This document shows, in pieces, positions 60,097-64,000 of a DNA stretch of 64,000 nucleotides. Below the pieces are notes generated by a model that saw only the letters and a list, made by a program, of their open reading frames with translations, was not told where the DNA came from and ran no database searches. Position numbers and translations under genes: made by a program. How positions within the stretch are numbered: position 1 is the stretch's first letter; each line of letters opens with the position of its first letter. The DNA comes from Facklamia sp050409585 (GTDB taxonomy: Bacteria > Bacillota > Bacilli > Lactobacillales > Aerococcaceae), in NCBI RefSeq assembly GCF_050409585.1, contig NZ_JBNUPE010000002.1, forward strand, positions 124,001-188,000, written 5' to 3'.

Positions 60097-60378
60097 ATGA
60101 AAATCGTGGATGATTCGAGAAGGTTGGTTGCAGTAGATGAACAAGAAAATACACTGGCACAGATGGTTTATGAATTAACCGAAGGCGATAAAATCTGGGT
60201 CACTCATACTTTTACTCACCCTACCAATCAGGGTAGGGGGCTAGCTGGCGAGTTGTTCAATGCAATGGTCGATAAAGCCCGGAGGGAAGGAAGAAAGATT
60301 ACTTCCACTTGCACCTATGTGACCCACAAGCTAGCTAAGGATCCTGAAAAATATCAGGATGTGACGGCAGACTCTTAA
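60097..60378 (+). CDS. Small GNAT-like N-acetyltransferase (YjdJ type)
   Basis: A 93-residue protein of the short acetyltransferase-like group. The acetyl-CoA loop is HPTNQGRGLAGELFNAMVDK, and the late C-T-Y-V segment (ITSTCTYVTHKLAKDPEKYQ) is typical of the YjdJ/Gtn-like family. Its substrate is unknown. Single-gene unit between an own promoter and a strong bidirectional terminator. AAGAGGG precedes ATG 60097. Confidence 0.88.
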   Translation: MKIVDDSRRLVAVDEQENTLAQMVYELTEGDKIWVTHTFTHPTNQGRGLAGELFNAMVDKARREGRKITSTCTYVTHKLAKDPEKYQDVTADS

Positions 60379-60399
60379 GGATTTAAGCCAATAAATTAA

Positions 60400-60440
60400 G
60401 ACCTCCCATTGATTCGTTAATCAATGGGAGGTCGTCTTTG
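60400..60440 (+). terminator. Bidirectional terminator
   Basis: GACCTCCCATTGATT (60400-60414) and AATCAATGGGAGGTC (60419-60433) form a perfect 15-bp stem with a 4-base loop between the convergent GNAT and asparaginase genes. T-rich sequence follows on the plus strand. Confidence 0.85.
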
Positions 60441-60448
60441 TATTAAGC

Positions 60449-61411
60449 TTATAGATGGAAGGCTGAAGCAATTTCTCCTTCTATCTCCGCGTTCAAAATC
60501 GCTGATAATTTAAGTCGTGCTTTTACGCCAGAAAGTCCTTGCGCAAATATGATCCCCATTTGTTTCAATTGTTTACCACCGCCTACATAGTCATAGACAT
60601 CTTCAGTGACTCCGTTAAAGGCTCGAGAAACCATCACAATAGGAATGTTTTTTTCTAACAGTTGTTGAATGGGTGGAAGTGTCTCGGGTGGAATATTACC
60701 AGCGCCTAATCCTTCAATAACTAAGCCATCAAAATTATTATCTAGGACTGTTTGAAAGAGTTCGGGCCCCATGCTGGCGTAAGTTTTAATTAAGACAACT
60801 TTTTTACTAATTGAATTAACTTTATAATATTCACGGTGCAGTGATTCTTGGAAATAAATGACCTGGTTTTTAGAAATTAATCCAATCGGTCCAAAGGTAG
60901 GTGTCTGGAAGGTTGCAACATTAGTGGTATGGGTTTTGGTCACATAAGTAGCGGTATGGATTTCTTCATTCATCACCACTAATACCCCTTTGCCGCGGGA
61001 CTTCTCATCACGGGCTACAAAGATGGAAGAGCGGAGATTGGCTAAACCGTCAGATCCAATTTCGTTACTTGAGCGCATGGCTCCCGTTAAAACGACTGGA
61101 ATGGGGATATCAAGGGTTAGTTCTAAGAAATAGGCTGTCTCTTCCAGAGTATCTGTTCCGTGGGTGACAACAATGCCATCATATTGATCCGATATCGATT
61201 GAATATAATTGCTAAGATTGAGCATCAATTCTTCGTTCATATGCGGTGAAGGAATATTCATTAAATCTTCCACAGTGATATCAGCGAATTGGTTAAAGAA
61301 AGAAGATTGGGTAATAATTGGGTTTTCAGATGAGGGAGATACCTTACCACTGGTTTGGTCTTCAGACATGGCAATCGTGCCACCGGTATTAATTAATAAT
61401 AATTTCTTCAT
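60449..61411 (-). CDS. ansA: Type I L-asparaginase
   Basis: Cytoplasmic asparaginase (320 residues) converting asparagine to aspartate and ammonia. The first catalytic threonine is in NTGGTIAMSED and the second in VVTHGTDTLEETA, with the catalytic lysine in VLTGAMRSSNEIG nearby. No signal peptide is present, which fits type I. The start at 61411 has GAGGAG seven bases upstream; an in-frame ATG at 61426 overlaps that site. The promoter at 61442-61470 carries a cre-like sequence. Confidence 0.93.
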   Translation of the reverse strand: MKKLLLINTGGTIAMSEDQTSGKVSPSSENPIITQSSFFNQFADITVEDLMNIPSPHMNEELMLNLSNYIQSISDQYDGIVVTHGTDTLEETAYFLELTLDIPIPVVLTGAMRSSNEIGSDGLANLRSSIFVARDEKSRGKGVLVVMNEEIHTATYVTKTHTTNVATFQTPTFGPIGLISKNQVIYFQESLHREYYKVNSISKKVVLIKTYASMGPELFQTVLDNNFDGLVIEGLGAGNIPPETLPPIQQLLEKNIPIVMVSRAFNGVTEDVYDYVGGGKQLKQMGIIFAQGLSGVKARLKLSAILNAEIEGEIASAFHL

Positions 61412-61441
61412 GCTTTCACTCCTCATGGTTGTTCTTAGAAA

Positions 61442-61470
61442 AGTATAACGTTTTCAAATTCAGTAAACAA
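61442..61470 (-). promoter_or_regulatory. Promoter of the asparaginase gene with cre-like spacer
   Basis: On the minus strand TTGTTT (61470-61465) and TATACT (61447-61442) are 17 bases apart. TGAAAACGTTATAC (61456-61443) in the spacer matches the cre pattern at 12 of 14 positions. Confidence 0.6.
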
Positions 61471-61895
61471 TCCCTACCGCTTTGATTTTAATAAGAGTTT
61501 GGTTAAAGTTATGAAAAGGCGTTTCCCCTGTCTAAATCCAGATGAACCAGATGTAATAGGGAAAACTTCTTTGGGCTTTTTAAAAAATTAGGGTGTTAAG
61601 GATGATAATATAGGGCGGATTTTATAATGAACTTGACACTCATTCGTCTAAGTAAAAAACGACACTGAATTCATTTTATATTGAAGTGACCAATCATCAA
61701 TAAAGGAGAATTCAAATGTCGCATGATTATCGGAATACACCCACGCAAAAAGAAAAGAATAAACGGACTTTTACTTATTGACTATAGGCTACAGGCCGCA
61801 TAGTTACAATAAATATTGTGGCTCGTGTTTAGGGGTTCACATCAAAAATGAGTGGATTTTATGCTTATTAAGTGATTTTTAGATGTGTCTGATTG
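61471..61895. other. Intergenic region with one possible small gene
   Basis: About 425 bases between the divergent asparaginase and metal-transporter promoters. The only candidate gene is the short frame at 61716-61781. An ACAATA/TATTGT hairpin lies near 61812-61825. Otherwise nothing could be supported. Confidence 0.5.
61716..61781 (+). CDS. Possible small protein or gene remnant (21 residues)
   Basis: ATG 61716 lies seven bases after AAAGGAG and opens a 21-codon frame reading MSHDYRNTPTQKEKNKRTFTY then TGA. The charged, tail-like sequence looks like the cytoplasmic start of a membrane protein whose rest has been lost. A real small protein is also possible. No homologue is recognised. Confidence 0.3.
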   Translation: MSHDYRNTPTQKEKNKRTFTY

Positions 61896-61923
61896 TTGAC
61901 ATTTTCATAAATATACCTATACT
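61896..61923 (+). promoter_or_regulatory. Strong promoter of the metal ABC transporter operon
   Basis: A consensus TTGACA (61896-61901) and TATACT (61918-61923) are 16 bases apart. The start point would fall near 61930, inside the operator described next. Confidence 0.75.
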
Positions 61924-61926
61924 AAA

Positions 61927-61945
61927 TTAAGTCGAATTAGACTAA
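61927..61945 (+). promoter_or_regulatory. DtxR/MntR (SloR/ScaR-like) operator
   Basis: TTAAGTC and GACTAA are inverted arms around GAATTA. On the minus strand the stretch TTCGACTTAATTT closely resembles the streptococcal SloR/ScaR/PsaR box core (TTGACTTAATTT). It covers the transcription start of a metal-transporter operon, the usual place for metal-dependent repression. The match is from memory of the motif, not a search. Confidence 0.6.
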
Positions 61946-62032
61946 ACTAAAAAAATTTTGTCAATAGTCTAATATCATTTTAATCACTTTAAAATAAAAT
62001 TAAAAGAGGCCATCGGAGTTTAAGGATAAAAA

Positions 62033-62101
62033 ATGGAGGGGATATCAGAAAAAGAAAAAGAACTAAATAGATGGAAAAGGTTCGTTAAAACTTTTCAATA
62101 A
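62033..62101 (+). CDS. Possible 22-residue leader peptide
   Basis: Within the roughly 250-base leader of the transporter operon, ATG 62033 (after TAAGGA) opens a 22-codon frame rich in Glu, Lys and Arg (MEGISEKEKELNRWKRFVK, then three more residues). It may be a leader peptide or chance; support is only the ribosome site and position. Confidence 0.25.
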   Translation: MEGISEKEKELNRWKRFVKTFQ

Positions 62102-62181
62102 TGAGTAATCTTTTAAAAAATAGATATTTTGCTGAAAATCTTTGGGTATCATTTTTATTAAATTAAATAGGAGGAAACATT

Positions 62182-62907
62182 ATGACAAATGCCATCGTCG
62201 AAGTTGAGGATTTAACTATGGCCTATCAAGAACAACCTGTTCTTTGGGATATTGACGTTAAAATTATGAAAGGATCAAGAACAGCTATTATTGGACCTAA
62301 TGGTGCTGGTAAGTCTACTCTAATTAAAGGGATTCTAGAATTAGAAAAGCCCCTTTCAGGAAGAGTATCTATACTGGGAACACATTTTGATGCCATAAAA
62401 AATAAAGTCGCCTATATTCCCCAAGCCAGTGAAGTCAACTGGGATTTTCCAACCACTGTAGAAGATGTAGTCTTAATGGGGAGATATGTTCATTTAGGAT
62501 GGATTAAACGGCCACGTAAAATTGATTATGAAAAGGCTCATCAAGCCTTAAAAGAAATTGGTATTTATGAGTATAAAGACCGCCAAATTTCCCAATTGTC
62601 AGGTGGTCAAAGACAGCGTGTATTTATTGCACGAGCCATTGCTCAAGAAGCAGAGATCTACTTTATGGATGAACCCTTAGCAGGAGTGGACAAGCGGACC
62701 GAAAGAATCTTTATTGACTTTGTCAAGCGAATCCAGCAAAAGGGGCACACGTCGATTGTTGTTCATCATGATTTGAACACTATTAAACAATATTTTGACC
62801 ATGTTATTATTTTAAATAAACGTCTAATTGCGGCGGGACCAACTGAAGAAGTCTTTGTTCATGAACATTTAGTTAAAGCGAATATGACTTGGGGAGGCGA
62901 AATTTAA
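62182..62907 (+). CDS. Metal-ion ABC transporter ATP-binding protein (Mn/Zn/Fe type)
   Basis: ATPase of a cluster A-I (TroB/MntB/PsaB-like) importer, 241 residues. Motifs are Walker A GPNGAGKSTLI, the Q-loop in IPQASEVNWDFPTTVEDVV, the signature LSGGQRQRVFIARA, Walker B IYFMDEPLAGVD and the H-loop VVHHDL. The QASEVNWDFP sequence is typical of manganese/zinc importers. It is followed one base later by the permease gene, under a promoter with a metal-regulator-like operator, favouring manganese. The substrate-binding lipoprotein gene is not in the window. AGGAGGAAA precedes ATG 62182. Confidence 0.92.
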   Translation: MTNAIVEVEDLTMAYQEQPVLWDIDVKIMKGSRTAIIGPNGAGKSTLIKGILELEKPLSGRVSILGTHFDAIKNKVAYIPQASEVNWDFPTTVEDVVLMGRYVHLGWIKRPRKIDYEKAHQALKEIGIYEYKDRQISQLSGGQRQRVFIARAIAQEAEIYFMDEPLAGVDKRTERIFIDFVKRIQQKGHTSIVVHHDLNTIKQYFDHVIILNKRLIAAGPTEEVFVHEHLVKANMTWGGEI

Positions 62908-62908
62908 A

Positions 62909-63793
62909 GTGGATATTTTAACTAGTTATTCCTTTATTTTAATTGCACTTTCTACTTTTCTTTTAGCCTCTGCTTCAGGAGCAGTAGGATCTGTGAGTGT
63001 ATTTAAAAGTCAATCTCTGATTGGCGATGCAATTGGGCATGCTACTTATCCTGGGATTGTTTTAGCCTTCATGTTGACGCTCTCCAAAGATACCATGACC
63101 ATGATGATCGGAGCCGTTATTAGTGGGGGAGTGGCTTACGGTTTAATTCAAATCATTGACCAACATTCCAAACTTAATTTAGATGCAATTCTAGCCATCA
63201 TTTTATCATCTTTCTTTGGTTTTGGTATGGTATTAAAGAGTAATATTTCTGGCAATCCGCGTTTTAAAGGAGCTTCTCAAGCAGGGTTAAAAAATTACCT
63301 TTTCGGTCAAGCTTCTTATATTATGGAAAATGATTTAAAAATCATTTTAATTGTGGCCCTTATCTCTATTTTTATATTAATTCTCTTTAAAAAAGAAATT
63401 AAGTTGTTTGTCTTTGATGAAGTTTATGCGAAAACAGTGGGTATTAAACCTGTTATTCTTTACAGTATTATTCTGGTCATGACGATGAGTTTAATTGCTG
63501 TAGGCTTAAAACTTGTCGGAACCATTCTAATTGCTTCAATTTTGATTGTACCTTCCATTGCAGCGATGCAATGGACCCATCGTTTTGAGCGCGTTTTAAT
63601 TCTTTCGGGGATCTTTGGTGGTATATCTGCCGTGATTGGAACTTATATCTCTACCAAATATAACGGTATGAGTACGGGTCCAACTATTATTTTGACCTTA
63701 TCAATTATCGCATTACTTTCGATGCTTTTTGGTAAAAAGGGAATTGTTCAAAAAACACTCATGCCAAAAAAAGGAGGAGAATTCAATGATTGA
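62909..63793 (+). CDS. Metal-ion ABC transporter permease 1 (TroC-like)
   Basis: A 294-residue ABC-3 family permease with eight or so membrane helices. Conserved sequence includes ASASGAVGSVSVFKSQSLIGDAIGHATYP (residues about 20-48, with the family GDAIGHATYPG motif) and VGLKLVGTILIASILIVPS. Start is GTG 62909, one base after the ATPase stop. It ends with an 8-base overlap into a second permease gene, so the importer probably uses a heterodimer. Confidence 0.92.
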   Translation: MDILTSYSFILIALSTFLLASASGAVGSVSVFKSQSLIGDAIGHATYPGIVLAFMLTLSKDTMTMMIGAVISGGVAYGLIQIIDQHSKLNLDAILAIILSSFFGFGMVLKSNISGNPRFKGASQAGLKNYLFGQASYIMENDLKIILIVALISIFILILFKKEIKLFVFDEVYAKTVGIKPVILYSIILVMTMSLIAVGLKLVGTILIASILIVPSIAAMQWTHRFERVLILSGIFGGISAVIGTYISTKYNGMSTGPTIILTLSIIALLSMLFGKKGIVQKTLMPKKGGEFND

Positions 63794-64000
63794 GAATATC
63801 TTACTATTATTTGATATTACCTATGAATCACTGATCATTCTGGTATTGACAGCTATCGCTTGTGCAATCATTGGCTGTTTCCTTTTATTGAGAAATCTTT
63901 CGATGTTAGGAGATGCCATTTCTCATACCGTATTATTAGGAATCGTATTAGCTTATTTTATCGCTCATGACTTAACATCCCCCTTATTAATAATTGGCGC
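63786..64000 (+). CDS. Metal-ion ABC transporter permease 2 (TroD-like, partial)
   Basis: The first 71 residues of a second ABC-3 permease; the gene runs off the right edge. The first helices and the motif LLLRNLSMLGDAISHTVLLG are visible, homologous to GDAIGHATYPG in permease 1. AAGGAGGAG lies six bases before ATG 63786. A two-permease layout is typical of TroCD/MntCD-type importers. Confidence 0.88.
   Translation, partial: MIENILLLFDITYESLIILVLTAIACAIIGCFLLLRNLSMLGDAISHTVLLGIVLAYFIAHDLTSPLLIIG

Noticed and set aside
1..64000. CRISPR arrays, tRNA, rRNA and insertion sequences
   Set aside because: No regularly spaced direct repeats, clover-leaf candidates, rRNA segments or transposase frames were recognised by reading. 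A covariance-model scan could still find a small RNA.

Overview
The window is low-GC Gram-positive chromosome, most like Lactobacillales and plausibly Aerococcaceae (Facklamia/Globicatella/Aerococcus-type). This rests on the dnaG-rpoD-trmK-nif3 neighbourhood, a RexB-type AddB without iron-sulfur cysteines, a SatD/SatE pair, strong AGGAGG-type ribosome binding sites, and TTGACA/TATAAT and extended -10 promoters with CcpA-like cre sequences. The species assignment is an inference. No rRNA, tRNA, CRISPR array or insertion sequence was recognised.

Layout. 1-7.9 kb: end of a transporter gene, then dnaG, rpoD (sigma A), an aldo-keto reductase, a HAD phosphatase, trmK, a Nif3-like gene and pepT. 7.9-15.4 kb: the addB-addA recombination nuclease, whose addA has no ATG, GTG or TTG start and probably begins at an AUA codon. 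15.4-18.7 kb: satD, a satE-like gene broken by a stop and a frame change, a YdcF-like protein and a membrane acyltransferase. 18.8-34.4 kb: a surface-polysaccharide (capsule) locus. It holds an aminotransferase and initiating sugar-phosphate transferase, GNAT and FemAB-like transferases, glycosyltransferases, the UDP-L-FucNAc pathway (fnlA/B/C = capE/F/G), a polymerase, a flippase, UDP-glucose dehydrogenase and GalU. The glycosyltransferase/polymerase/flippase genes are clearly more AT-rich than the sugar-nucleotide genes, as expected of modular exchange.

34.5-39.3 kb: a LysR regulator divergent from a four-gene operon of two membrane proteins (one DUF5058) and two M20 peptidases/amidohydrolases, a probable uptake-and-hydrolysis system with unknown substrate. 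39.5-40.5 kb: a secreted nuclease-fold protein that has lost its catalytic arginines. 40.7-43.9 kb: the most unusual locus. A tiny gene, a terminator, a sigma-70-like factor, DUF1659 and DUF2922 proteins, a membrane/coiled-coil protein, a holin and a two-domain endolysin stand with no phage structural genes. It looks like a domesticated, sigma-factor-controlled lysis or export cassette.

44.0-47.5 kb: a DUF4230 protein, an FAD/NAD(P)-binding protein and a second UDP-glucose dehydrogenase. 47.5-53.9 kb: the F1Fo ATP synthase operon on the minus strand (atpBEFHAGDC), with a delta subunit lacking most of its N-terminal domain. 54-61.4 kb: two further tandem GalU paralogues, an LCP ligase, a TraX-like membrane protein, a ThrE-type exporter half, a DUF1801 remnant, an ornithine-cyclodeaminase-like protein, a small GNAT-like protein and a type I asparaginase. 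61.9 kb to the end: a strong promoter overlapped by a DtxR/MntR-like operator, driving an ABC metal-ion importer (ATPase and two permeases, the last cut by the window edge).
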